Source: Membranipora membranacea
Taxonomy: Eukaryota; Bryozoa; Gymnolaemata; Cheilostomatida; Membraniporidae
Reading direction: 5' to 3'
Length of the DNA stretch: 64,000 nucleotides
Assembly: GCA_914767715.1 (NCBI GenBank)
Contig: OU612066.1
Coordinates: 30,788,283 to 30,852,282 of the forward strand
Shown here: piece after piece, positions 30,450 through 43,300 of the stretch
How the letters are laid out: every line of letters begins with the position of its first letter
Numbering within the stretch: the first letter of the stretch is position 1
The notes under the pieces: generated by a model
Seen by the model: the letters and a program-made list of their open reading frames with translations, nothing else
The model's database searches: none
What the model was told of the DNA's origin: nothing
Translations under genes and position numbers: made by a program

Positions 30450-32013
30450 TTGCTAATATACGCCACCGATCAGCAGTACATTTTTTGTAGCTTTATACAG
30501 GCCCTCAAACTATTGTACCACCGAGAATAGGTTGATTTTGTACCATACTCAAACAGACTCTTGAGTACGCCTGAATCTCAACATTGACTATTGGGATCTG
30601 CGCTCCTACCTGCAAACTGCGAGAATTCCATTTCTCAGCCTGAGACCCCATGATTTAAAAAAAAAACTTAGTAAACAAATTAGTAATGGTGTGACCAGGA
30701 ATTACTCCTTACTGTGCCTATTTCGAACATAGTCGGTAGTGTGTTTGTAGTGCTGTAGACCTAGTGCTATTTAAGTTAGTGAGTTCGAAGTAGTAATGTA
30801 CTTTTATATCATTTCCAGGAAAAAATTGAGTACTCAAGATCAGATTGAGAGATAGGTTGTATTAATGTAAAAATTACTGTCCATTCATGTGTATGATATT
30901 CTCTTGTGTCTGACACTGATTAAAGGCCTTAAACTCTTACAAATAGATGTAAAAGTCACCGCAAATATAGCATTTTCAATTATGCTAACAATACTGCTGA
31001 GACTGCCCCTGCCACACAATATCTTGATCGTTGCAGTACTTATAAATACGACCTATTTGTTTTTTTTAACTCCAACCATTGCCATGATAGTCCATGCACT
31101 ATGCAGGATATGCTTGGATTTTTCCTCTCATTACTTCTACATTAATCTTACTTCATATAGCCTAGGGTCCAATAATACACATTGTATGACCTTTTGTCAA
31201 TGTCATGAATGACCGCCCTTATTCAAAACGAAAGAAATTCTGGCTGACATTTCCTCCACTACTTGGCAGTGAATATCTCTGCTCATGGATATTTCCCAAA
31301 CATGAGGCTTCTTTTCCCAGAGTCTGACTGGAAAACTCTCATACCTGGAGCTATATAGTAGGTGGCATGAATAGAAATCAATAGATATTGCAGTTTTAGT
31401 GCTCCCCTTGATTAACTTATAAAACTCAAGGGCAGACAACTCCAGCAAGATCCTGCATTGTTCTCAGACTTTCTCTCGCCCGGGGGGGGGGGGGGGCGTC
31501 GGACGAGGGGCAAAAGTCTGGGGGGCTCAGACTATTGCCATGATTGCCCCAACTGTCTGCACAGAAGATTATTTGTTATTGGGATCATGTAACGCCTAAG
31601 GGGCCTTCTGTGTGGTATTCTGATGGGAGATTGATGCGAAAACTACATGAATACATTAAAGTAGTCTTAACACCTTCTAGATATGAGTATTTTACTCACT
31701 GGTTAAACATTCAAAATGCAGAGCAAATAATTCAATTGCAATGCCTAAACATTAAAAAGCAATAATAGTGGCAATGACTATTTATAATCATTGATAATGG
31801 CAGCTTATAATTTTGATTTCACATTTTTTGAAAATGAAATCAATAGACTGCCTGCACCAGTATTCATGGTACCAATTCTCTATCTATATACGGTCTAGGA
31901 GATCATTTCCTCATGTGTTTTGGTATAGTAGTGTATCAATTCATGTGATTCAAGGATTTGGTGTCACCTTATGAAAGAAAGTGCTGATGTTTCAACTGTT
32001 GTCATCATTGTAG
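30450..32013. other. Fragments of micro-exon cassettes, locus B 5' region
   Basis: Pieces of cassette intron (SINE body near 30558, dead H exon at 30819) alternate with unique sequence (31090-31530, including a G tract at about 31484-31496). No intact exon seen. Confidence 0.4.
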
Positions 32014-32082
32014 ATCCGTGGAGGCAGCGGAATCTGTTGAAGCCGCCGTGGGCAATGATGTCTCAACCTTCGACTTCATACG
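32014..32082 (+). CDS. Candidate exon N of locus B
   Basis: 69 nt between CATCATTGTAG and GTAATC. It is open and symmetric phase 1-1 in the frame that ends AMMSQPSTSY plus a G. It could be internal, or a first coding exon starting at either ATG (32056 or 32059). The other cassette copies keep the acceptor and ATCCGTG but then jump to other sequence, so this exon survives only here. A second open frame (SVEAAESVEAAVGNDVS) keeps the choice uncertain. Confidence 0.35.
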
Positions 32083-32493
32083 GTAATCATTGTGTTGGAT
32101 ACATATACTGTTGATGAAGCAGTTTCTCTTGTGCTGTCGGTAATTTAACAGGGTGTCCTTAAGTGACATGCTGCATAGATCAGTCAATCAAGCTATGTTT
32201 GTGGAGGGTGAGATTAAAGTTTGTTGGTTAAAAATATTGAATACCAAAGCTGAATTACAAAAACCACAGTACACTACTAATCCAAATCTGAAGTTCAGTT
32301 CAATATCATCTTCCCTATCATTGAGTCTTATAGTTATAATTCAGTCTTACACTTATACCCATGCTAGCATGTATGAAATTGGGCTGTGATGCTCAGGATA
32401 GGATTTAGTTTATTTGATTCAGTCACCATCAAAGACGATGGTACTGAATGTAATGCAATGGTGTGATGAAAAAGTAAAAAAAGCAACTAAAAG

Positions 32494-32984
32494 TTATTCC
32501 TTGTAAATCAGTCTGTTGTCATGGTGAGTCATAAAAAAGTTTTCGGTCCGACGTAGCTTAGGGTTGAAAATACATTTAGCTCCAGAGGATGTTCTGGTAG
32601 AATTGTTAAGAATCAACTTACTTAAAAGAGGATGAGACTCGTTGGAAACAATCTTAAGAAAATGGGCATAGGACATGTCAAAAAGGAAGTCACAGAGCTT
32701 CAGAATTGTGTAAGCCTTCCCGTCTTTGCTCATATTCTAGGTCAGACTTTAAAATCTTCGGGGCAGCTCTTTCCCAGGTTGTGATCTCGTGAAAGAGAAT
32801 ACCAGACTGCACCAGAGCTACACTTCATGACTAAAATATCTACCCGTATGTTTAAAGATAGCTTATTATCAATAAAAACTCCAAGGAATTTTGGGTGGGC
32901 GCTAGGAGACAGTGAAAAACCATCAATCACTACATCTTGCTCATACTTTAACTTTTTTTTTACTGGACATACTTTTCTTTTCAA
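32494..32984 (-). mobile_element. Decayed LINE fragment (RT C-terminus)
   Basis: Minus-strand frames carry KFLGVFIDNKLS, the conserved region after the RT palm, followed in another frame by a CR1-like C-terminal segment. Broken by frameshifts; distinct from the intact LINE at 22924. Confidence 0.55.
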
Positions 32985-32989
32985 TGGTA

Positions 32990-33960
32990 ATCCAACTACT
33001 CATGAAGCCATTCTCAGCTTGCTTCCCAAGCTGCTTTCTACAACATTGGCCGGACATGAATATAGTTGTAGATAAGTCCTATGGGAAAACAGCACTGTGG
33101 TTTGTCTCGTTAAGATTGGTGCTTGCAAGGATTTCAAGAGAAATCCTTGGTGCTTGGTGGCAAAGTTTCCTGGTTGGAAAACGTCCTGGTGGAAATGGCT
33201 TGAAGGCTAGCAAGCGGTGGGGAAATGTCCTGGGGGATAATAACATTGGGAAATGTCTATGAGATCAAGCTACAATTGCTATTGCAGATAACCATTTCCT
33301 TATCAATTAATCTTGGCAGGCCTTTCACACAACAAGCAAACATGCAAAAACCTGTATTGTTTTTTCAAACTCCTTGGTTTTCTTATTACCGGTTTTTAGA
33401 ACTGTACTAATGATCCTGTTGTGCCAATTCAGGAGTGATTGATAGACTCACATACCCAAGCAGAACTTATATGAATTATTTGTATCTATACCCTTATAAA
33501 GTCAAGGAAATCATTTAATATGGTCATATTCGAATAAAGGAAACAAATTTTTGTACTTGTGGCCTGGAGAGACAGGCCGAGACCCCCGAGTAAAATATTT
33601 GTTTCTGCAGCACACAGTTCAGGTGACTTTCTCAACCAGCCGTTTATATCATGCCTCAATCATAAATTAGCAACAACTTAGGCTATTATCATTTTGGTCT
33701 TTCATTAGGATAAATATCAGGGTTCTTGGTAGCGTTACTCTGGAGTTTGCACGAGTACGGGTTACCTTAGGTTAATCAAACGCTCGAGTGTGTCCCCCCC
33801 CCCCCCCCGGTTGAGTTTTTTTAGCCAAAGGACTGTCTTGGAGATGTTATAATTTATAAATGGCGCCATGTGTTAAACCATCGGAGTTACATGATCCCGA
33901 GACCAAATCATTTCCTGGGCACACAGTTATTTCACACATTGTGAAAAAAGTCTTCAGCTG
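32990..33960. other. No gene seen; contains a C tract
   Basis: Unique AT-rich sequence. The long C tract at about 33797-33810 and its right flank (GTTGAG..TTTTTTAGCCAAAG) recur at 37336-37400. Confidence 0.4.
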
Positions 33961-34326
33961 TTACAGAGTGTTGTTTGTAGTGTTTGTAGTGCTGTAGTCC
34001 TAGTGCTATTTAAGCTAGTGTAGATACTAGCCGCCCCCACCCATTTTTTTGTTGGAGCTGAGACAAGGCTAACGTCTTAGTTAAACAAATTAGACTAAAA
34101 CTCTCCAATACAACTCTACGATTGGAGACGGATGAGCAAGAATTTGTAATATAGCAAAATTATCTCACCAGTTGGATATGAGGGGACAACTTCCAAAATA
34201 CAACATTTCTGACAGTTTGATCAGGGAGGGTGGAAAGGGTTTGATCAGTGAGGGGATTCTTTCAGGTTATTCAAATTACATCTTGCCTCTATGTTGATGC
34301 AGTAATGTTTTATTTATCATTTTCAG

Positions 34327-34359
34327 GAAGAAATGAAGTACTTGAGAGGCAATTGGAAG
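34327..34359 (+). CDS. Micro-exon H (RNEVLERQLE)
   Basis: 33 nt, acceptor TTTCAG, donor GTAGGTTG. Val at the position that is Glu in most copies. Confidence 0.55.
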
Positions 34360-37300
34360 GTAGGTTGTTGTTGAGGACTAACATGTACATACATTAACCA
34401 AAATCAACTGAAAATTCCACTGGTGAGCTGATGTAGACGTATTACTCTTGGACCATATACATTATAATCATTACAGAAGTATTGTATTTTCAGTTGTAAT
34501 ATGATGAGATTCCCCTCCCTGATCAAACCAGGGAGGGGAATCTTCCGGGTTCATCATATTACAACTTACCTCTATGTAGATGTGGTAATGTTTTATTTAT
34601 CATTTTCAGGAAGAAATCGCGACCTTTTTGTTTTTTTTAACTCTAACCATTGCCATGATTGCCCTAACTGATTCCATTTCTCAGCCTGAGACCCAATGAT
34701 TTTGAATAAAACTTCAAATTAGTAAAAGTGTGACCTGCAATAATTCCTTACTGTGCCTATTTCGAACATAGTCTGCAGTGTGTTTGTAGTGCTGTAGTCC
34801 TAGTGCTATTTAAGCTAGTGTAGATACTAGCCGCCCCCACCCATTTTTTTGTTGGAGCTGAGACAAGGCTAACGTCTTAGTTAAACAAATTAGACTAAAA
34901 CTCTCCAATACAATTCTACGATTGGAGACGGATGAGCAAGAATTTGTAATATAGCAAAATTATCTCACCAGTTGGATATGAGGGGACAACTTCCAAAATA
35001 CAACATTTCTGACAGTTTGATCAGGGAGGGTGGAAAGGGTTTGATCAGTGAGGGGATTCTTTCAGGTTCTTCAAATTACATCTTGCCTCTATGTTGATGC
35101 AGTAATGTTTTATTTATCATTTTCAGGAAGAAATGAAGAACTTGAGAGTCAATTGGAAGGTAGGTTGTTGTTGAGGACTAACATGTACATACATTAACCA
35201 AAATCAACTGAAAATTCCACTGGTGAGCTGATGTAGACGTATTACTCTTGGACCATATACATTATAATCATTACAGAAGTATTGTATTTTCAGTTGTAAT
35301 ATGATGAGATTCCCCTCCCTGATCAAACCAGGGAGGGGAATCTTCCGGGTTCATCATATTACAACTTACCTCTATGTAGATGTGGTAATGTTTTATTTAT
35401 CATTTTCAGGAAGAAATCGCGACCTTTTTGTTTTTTTTAACTCTAACCATTGCCATGATTGCCCTAACTGTCTGCACAGAAGATTATTTGTTATTGGGAT
35501 CATGTAACACCTAGGGGGCCTTCTGTGTGGTATTCTGATGGGGGATTGATGCGAAAACTACATGAACACATTAAAATTCCATATATTGCTTCACAGTTCT
35601 CTAAAACAGTTTGAGAGAATTGTAAATGATAGATTTCTGTTGTCTGTTCCAGAGGACCAATTGAGGCGTGCTCATCAAATACAGACCAAGAAAAGTGAGT
35701 AAATGATGATCCATCATCAATAATAACTGTAAGAGATAAACTATCTTTAATACATTTTTTGTAGCTTTATACAGGCCCTCAAACTTTTGTACCTACCAAG
35801 AATAGGTTGATTTTGTCCAATACTCAAACAGACTCTTGAGTACGCCTGAATCTCAATATTGACAATTGACAACTGGGTTCTGCGCTCCTACCTGCAAACT
35901 GCGAGAATTCCATTCCTCAGCCTGAGACCCAATGATTTAAAAAAAAACTTCAAATTAGTAATGGTGTGACCTGCAATAACTCCTTACTGTGCCTATTTCG
36001 TGAACATAATCTGCAGTGTGTTTGTAGTGCTGTAGTCCTAGTGCTATTTAAGCTAGTGTAGATACTAGCCGCCCCCACCCATTCTTTTGTTGGAGCTGAG
36101 ACAAGGCTAACGTCTTAGTTAAACAAATTAGACTAAAACTCTCCAATACAATTCTACGATTGGAGACGGATGAGCAAGAATTTATAATATAGCAAAATTA
36201 TCTCACCAGTTGGAAATGAGGGGACAACTTCCAAAATACAACATTTTCTGACAGTTTGATCCAACCCTCCCTGGTTTGATCAGGGAGGGGAATCTTCCAG
36301 GTTCATCATATTACAACTTACCTCTATGTAGATGTAGTAATGTTTTATTTATCATTTTCAGGAATGCATGAAGAGCATCAGATGGAATTGAGAGGTATGT
36401 TATTGTAGAGGACGAATATGTACTTACATTAACTAAACCAAAATGAACTATAAATTGGGAAATTTCTGTGTGAGCTTCTGAAGCAGCCTGTCTTAACAAG
36501 CTTTGTTAAGACAGGCTACTTCTGAAGGTGGTGAAGACAACATTAATACATTGAAGTTCTATATATCGCTTCACTAGTTTTTAAGTTCTCCAAAACAGTT
36601 TGAGGGAATCGTACATGATATGCATTTCTGTTGTCTGTTCAAGAGCAATGATTGAGGCATGATGATCAAATACAGATCATGGAAAGTGAGTTAATGATGA
36701 GCTATCATCAATAATAACTGTAATAGATAAACTATCTTTGGTACATTTTTTGTAGCTTTATACACCCTCAAACTATTGTACCACCGAGAATAGGTTGATT
36801 TTGTACCATACTCAAACAGACTCTTGAGTACGCCTGAATCTCAACATTGACTATTGGGATCTGCGCTCCTACCTGCAAACTGCGAGAATTCCATTCCTCA
36901 GCCTGAGGCCCAATGATTTAAAAAAAAACTTCAAATTAATAATGGTGTGACCTGCAATAACTCCTTACTATGCCTATTTCGAGAACATAATCTGCAGTGT
37001 GTTTGTAGTGCTGTAGTCCTTATGCTATTTAAGCTAGTGTAGATACTAGCCGCCCCCACCCACTTTTTTGTTGGAGCTGAGACAAGGCTAACGTCTTAGT
37101 TAAACAAATTAGACTAAAACTCTCCAATACAATTCTACGATTAGAGACGGATGAGCAAGAATTTATAATATAGCAAAATTATCTCACCAGTTGGATATGA
37201 GGGGACAACTTCCAAAATACAACATTTTCTCACAGTTTGATCCCACCCTCCCTGGTTTGATCAGGGAGGGAATCTTCCAGGTTCATCATATTACAACTTA

Positions 37301-40300
37301 CCTCTAGGCTATTCCTGATTGCAGTCACTGTTGCCCCCCCCCCCCCCGTTGAGCTTTTTTAGCCAAAGAGGACGGTCTTGGAGATGTTATAATTTAAACT
37401 GATGAAATTCCCACAGTCAAGCATTAACGTGATAGCTGCAGTAGCCTACTTATAAATATGACCTATTTGTTTTTAACTCTAACCATTGCCATGATTGCCT
37501 GAACTGTCTGCACAGAAGATTATTTGTTATTGGGATCATGTAACGCCTAGGGGGCCTTCTGTGTGGTATTCTGATGGGGGATTGATGCGAAAACTACATG
37601 AACACATTAAAATTCCATATATCGCTTCACAGTTCTCTAAAACAGTTTGAGAGAATTGTACATTGTATACATTGTCTGTTGTCTGTTACAGGGCAGCAAT
37701 TGAGCTATGGTCATCAAATACAGACGCTGAGAAGTGAGTAACTGATTTTGTACCATACTCAAACAGACTCTTGAGTACGCCTGAATCTCAACATTGACTA
37801 TTGGGATCTGCGCTCCTACCTGCAAACTGCGAGAATTCCATTCCTCAGCCTGAGGCCCAATGATTTAAAAAAAAACTTCAAATTAATAATGGTGTGACCT
37901 GCAATAACTCCTTACTATGCCTATTTCGAGAACATAATCTGCAGTGTGTTTGTAGTGCTGTAGTCCTAGTGCTATTTAAGCTAGTGTAGATACTAGCCGC
38001 CCCCACCCACTTTTTTGTTGGAGCTGAGACAAGGCTAACGTCTTAGTTAAACAAATTAGACTAAAACTCTCCAATACAATTCTACGATTAGAGACGGATG
38101 AGCAAGAATTTATAATATAGCAAAATTATCTCATCAGTTGGATATGAGGGGACAACTTCCAAAATACAACATTTTCTCACAGTTTGATCCCACCCTCCCT
38201 GGTTTGATCAGGGAGGGGAATCTTCCAGGTTCATCATATTACAACTTACCTCTATGTAGATGCAGTAATGTTTTATTTATCATTTTCAGGAATGCTTGAT
38301 GAGCGTAAGAAGGAATTGAAAGGTATGTTATTGTAGAGGACGAATATGTACTTACATTAACTCAATCAAAATGAACTATTAATTATGTAATCATGTAACG
38401 CCTTGGGAGCTTTCTGTGTGGGATTCTGATGGTGGATTGATGCGAAAACTATGTAAATACATTAAAGTTCCATATATCGCTTCACAGTTCTCCAAAACAG
38501 CTTGAGAGAATTGTACATTGTATACATTGTCTGTTGTCTGTTACAGAGTATGATGATCGAAGACAGACGCTGAGAAGTGAGTAACTGATAAGTCAACATC
38601 AGTTACAACTGTAATAGATAAACTATTTTTAGTACATTTTTTGTAGCTTTATACACCCTCAAACTATTGTACCACTGAGAATAGGTTGATTTTTGTCCCA
38701 TACTCAAACAGACTCTTGAGTACGCCTGAATCCCAACATTGACAACTGGGTTCTGCGCTCCTACCTGCAAACTGCGAGAATTCCAAATTACAACTTGCCT
38801 CTATGTTGATGCAGTAATGTTTTATTTATCATTTTCAGGAAGAATTGAAGAACTTGAGAGGCAATTGGAAGGTAGGTTGTTGTTGAGGTTTTGACTATTT
38901 ATAATCATTGATAATGGCAGCTTATAATTTTGTTTTCACATTTTTTGAAAATTAAATCAATAGACTGCCTCATGTGTTTTGGTATAGTAGTGTATGAATT
39001 CATGTGATTCAAGGATTTGGTGGCACCTTATGAAAGAAAGTGCCGATGTTCCAACTGTTGTCATCATTGTAGATCCGTGTAGTAGCCTACTTACAAATAC
39101 GACCAATTTGTTTTTTTTAACTCTAACCATTGCCATGATTGCCCTAACTGTGTGCACAGAAGATTATTTGTTATTGGATCATGTAACGCCTTGGGAGCTT
39201 TCTGTGTGGGATTCTGATGGTGCATTGATGCGAAAACTACATGAATACATTAGAGTTCCATATATCGCTTCACAGTTCTCCAAAATAGTTTGAGAGAATT
39301 GTAAATGATACATTTCTGTTGTCTGTTCCAGAGGCCCAATCGAAGCATGATCATCAAGTAGAGACCATGGACAGTGAGTAAATGATGAGCCATCATCAAT
39401 AATAACTGTAAGAGATAAACTATCTTTAATACATTTTTTGTAGCTTTATACAGGCCCTCAAACTATTGTACCTACCGAGAATAGGTTGATTTTGTCCAAC
39501 ACTCAAACAGACTCTTGAGTACGCCTGAATCCCAATATTGACAATTGACAACTGGGTTCTGCGCTCCTACCTGCAAACTGCGAGAATTCCATTTCTGAGC
39601 CTGAGACCCCATGATTTAAAAAAAAAACTTCAATTAGTATTGGTGTGACCAAGAACTACTCCTTACTGTGCCTATTTCGAACAAAGTCGGTAGTGTGTTT
39701 GTAGTGCTGTAGACCTAGTGCTATTTAAGCTAGTGTAGATACTAGCCCCCCCCCCACCCATTTTTTTGGTTATTGTAGAGGACGAATATGTACTTACATT
39801 AACTAAACCAAAATGAACTATAAATTCTATTGGTTAGCTCTTGGACAATCAGCATATTATAATCGTACCAGAAGTATTGTATTTTCATAAGAAATAGATC
39901 TGTTTATGCACTTGAAAAGGGCAGATGTCTTCTCCCTTCCTCAAGTTTTCACTAGTCATTACCATGTGTGAGTTAGAAGTAGTAATGCACTTTTATATCA
40001 ATTCCAGGAAAAAAATTGAGTACTCAAGACCTGATTGAGAGATAGGTTGTATTAACGTAAAAATTACTGTACATTCATGTGTATGGTATTCACTTTTGTC
40101 TGACACTGATTAAAGGCCTTACACTTTTACAAATAGATGTAAAAAGTCACGGCAAATGCAGCATTTTCAGTTATACTAACAACACTGTTGAAACTCCCAC
40201 TGCCATACAATATCTTGATAGTTGCAGTACTTATAAATACGACCTATTTGTTTTTTTTAACTCTAACCATTGCCATGATTGCCCTAACTGTCTGTACAGA

Positions 40301-43300
40301 AAATTATTTGTTATTGGGATCATGTAACGCCTAGGGGGCCTTCTGTGTGGTATTCTGATGGTGGATTGATACGAAAACTACATAAATACATTAAAATTCC
40401 ATATATCGCTTCACAGTTCTCCAAAACAGTTTGAGAGAATTGTACATTGTATACATTGTCTGTTGTCTGTTACAGGGCAGCAATTGAAATATGCAGGCAT
40501 TCCCATGTTAGAGCTGAGAAAAAACACTGTTTACCTTATGTTTAATTATGTGTAGGCGCTTTGTTTTCACTTCACTGTACCATACTCAATCTGATATGCT
40601 GTTCCACGGGATATTGTTGTCTGATCAACAAATGCTTAAACATGTATTTCAGGTGCTACCACACATGGAAGCAATCAAACTTCTAATTTGGATGAAATCT
40701 TTTACTTGTATACAATTAATCAGACAATGGTTATGAGCAGTAATGCAGTGAAACTATTATTATTTTAGTCGAGGGGTCAGTTGCAATGTCTGGGAGACTT
40801 TCTGACCAAGACGAGAAGTCTATGTCTGCTTACGACGATAAGTTGAATAAAGATGCTGACCGGCTGAGAGCTGGTCAAGATGGGCAGACTGCAAAGGTTG
40901 CAATATCAGATCAGAGCCGTTTATCGAGTGATGATGATGGTGAGTCAGAAGATGATGGTAAATACTGTTTAAGATGCAAACAATGTTCAATGTGAAAAAG
41001 GAAAAAATGGGAAAGTCTTACATCAAAGCAAAATAAGGGGGATATATACCCTGCCCATGCTAGGGGGATACCATGACATTATTTTCTTTGGTTTTTGTTT
41101 TACTTTTCACTAATAAAGATCTACTCATATTCACTGTAGCCACAATATCTATATATTCAAATGTATAATATTCTTTTGTGTCTGACATCGATTAAAGGCC
41201 TTAAAACTTTACAATTGGATGTAAAAAGTCACGCCAAATGTAGCATATCCAATTATAACAATACTGCTGAAACTCCCACTGCCATACATTATCTTGATAG
41301 TTGCAGTAGCCTACTTAAAAATGAGACTTATTTTGTTTTTTAACTCTAACCGTTGCCATGATTGCCCGAACTGTCTGCACAAAAGATTATTTGTTCTTGG
41401 GATCGTGTAACGCCTTGGGAGCTTTCTGTGTGGGATTTTGAAGGTGGTGAAGACAACATTTATACATTGAAGTGCTTTGCTAATTTTCAAGTTATTTATT
41501 TTATAATTATATTTTATATGTAGTTATATATTATTAACAAACAAATATTATTTACAATTATAAATTATATTCAATTCTATATTCAATTCAATTCTATTTT
41601 ATATACAATTATATATTATATACAACTATATTTAATAATCAATTACAGATTATATACAATTATGTATTTTATAAATAATATATTATATACAATTATATTT
41701 TATAATCAATTACATATTATATACAATAATATATTATATACAATTATATATTATATACAACTATATATTATTTACAATTATGTAAAATTATTTACAATTA
41801 ACATTATACAATAAACAATATACAATTATATATAAATATACCACAATTATAACATGCTGGTAGCGCGAGGGTCCCAACTGAGTTCAAATCCCGGTGAAGA
41901 AAGATTTTATTTACATCTCTTTTACTACTTGCATGGTGGTTTAACTTGTTTTGTTTTGGTACCTATTTATTACTTCTTACACCCACTACATCATCAAATT
42001 TAAACACCTGGATTAATTCGCAATGAGCTTTGCTGGCTTCAGCGGCCCAGCGTGGCTGAGCGGTTGGAGTGTTTGATGTCAGCCCGAGTTCAAGAGTCCG
42101 CCTGAATCCCAACATTGACTATTGGGTTCTGCACTCCTACCTTCTAACTGCGAGAATTCCATTTCTCAAAATTTGGATCTTGCGTTTTTAAGAACAATTT
42201 TAAATTGTTTTATGACCAGCAATTACTCATTACTAATTCCCTGTTTCATTATCCGGATATTGCAGGTCAGTTTGGAGATCTAGTGTTAGCAGATGATGAT
42301 AGTGATGATAACGCTTCCTTGACAACCAGTCAACCTCCAACACAACCAATATTGGAAGGGGTAAGGAAAGGTTTTCCAAGCATTTAAATAGAAAAGAACA
42401 GATCACATTCCTCAATAGAAACATATTTGTACCCATGACTTGAGACGATTATGATTTTCGGAGGTGTAATATGAGGGGGGGATGGTGTGATTTTCCCTTT
42501 AATGTGGTTGATTATTATTTTGATTTTCAAATATGTAGCGGCTCTCTCGGATTAATCGAAGTGCTTTAGTTTTACAGATGCTAGGTGGCATAAATTGTTG
42601 TTTATTTGTTCCTCACTATCCACGTATAACACCGTGAAACTAAAATAATAAGGTTAACAAATGTCATTTTTGTAAAGGTTTTGAGAATTTTGATATAAAA
42701 TGAGTCATATAAAACAAATTAATCTTGAGAACAGCACAGCTGTAAAACAATTGTAAGACTAAACATTAGATAACAATGGCTCAAAATTAGTGCAAATTAT
42801 TCTAAATCTAATTACGCAAATTACAAATAAAAGCAGGTTATTCCTGGATCGTGAAATATATTACGACAAATTGATAAAATGTAAATTTAACTTGATTAGA
42901 CCATCCAAGGAGAGGCTATTGTTAGGGCAGCTGAGTATAAATGTTGAGATTAAATAAAATATTATTCGTATATGTCGGAATAATATATAATGTCAGAGAA
43001 GTACCAGAATAATTCTGATTTTACGATATTTTGTGTCCAGATTTCACATGTTGTAGGTTGTGCTGCTGGAGATGTAATGATGAAAAATTGCCAAAAACTT
43101 AGTTAAAAACAAAAACAAATTGAGTCATTCACTATCAGACCATCTCTGGATTTAGTGCAGCGAAATCATGCAGTGCAGTGTATTGAAATTGGGGTTTTAA
43201 AGATGCTAGAAAAGAAAAAGTTTGTTATTGTTTGCAATTAAAATAATGCAATGGAAATTTAGGTCTATCAAATTGTTTATTTATAGTAGGGTTTGTTCCA

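Larger units (their letters stand above)
33975..35470. repeat. 800-bp tandem duplication
   Basis: Two near-identical units (about 33975-34670 and 34775-35470), each with an H micro-exon, a GC-rich hairpin and a truncated H acceptor (34610 and 35410) fused directly to TTTTTTTTAACTC sequence. Confidence 0.8.

Noticed and set aside
1-42100. CRISPR-like array from the regular short repeats
   Set aside because: The repeated units are exons and introns of a eukaryotic gene with splice sites, not short direct repeats with unique spacers.
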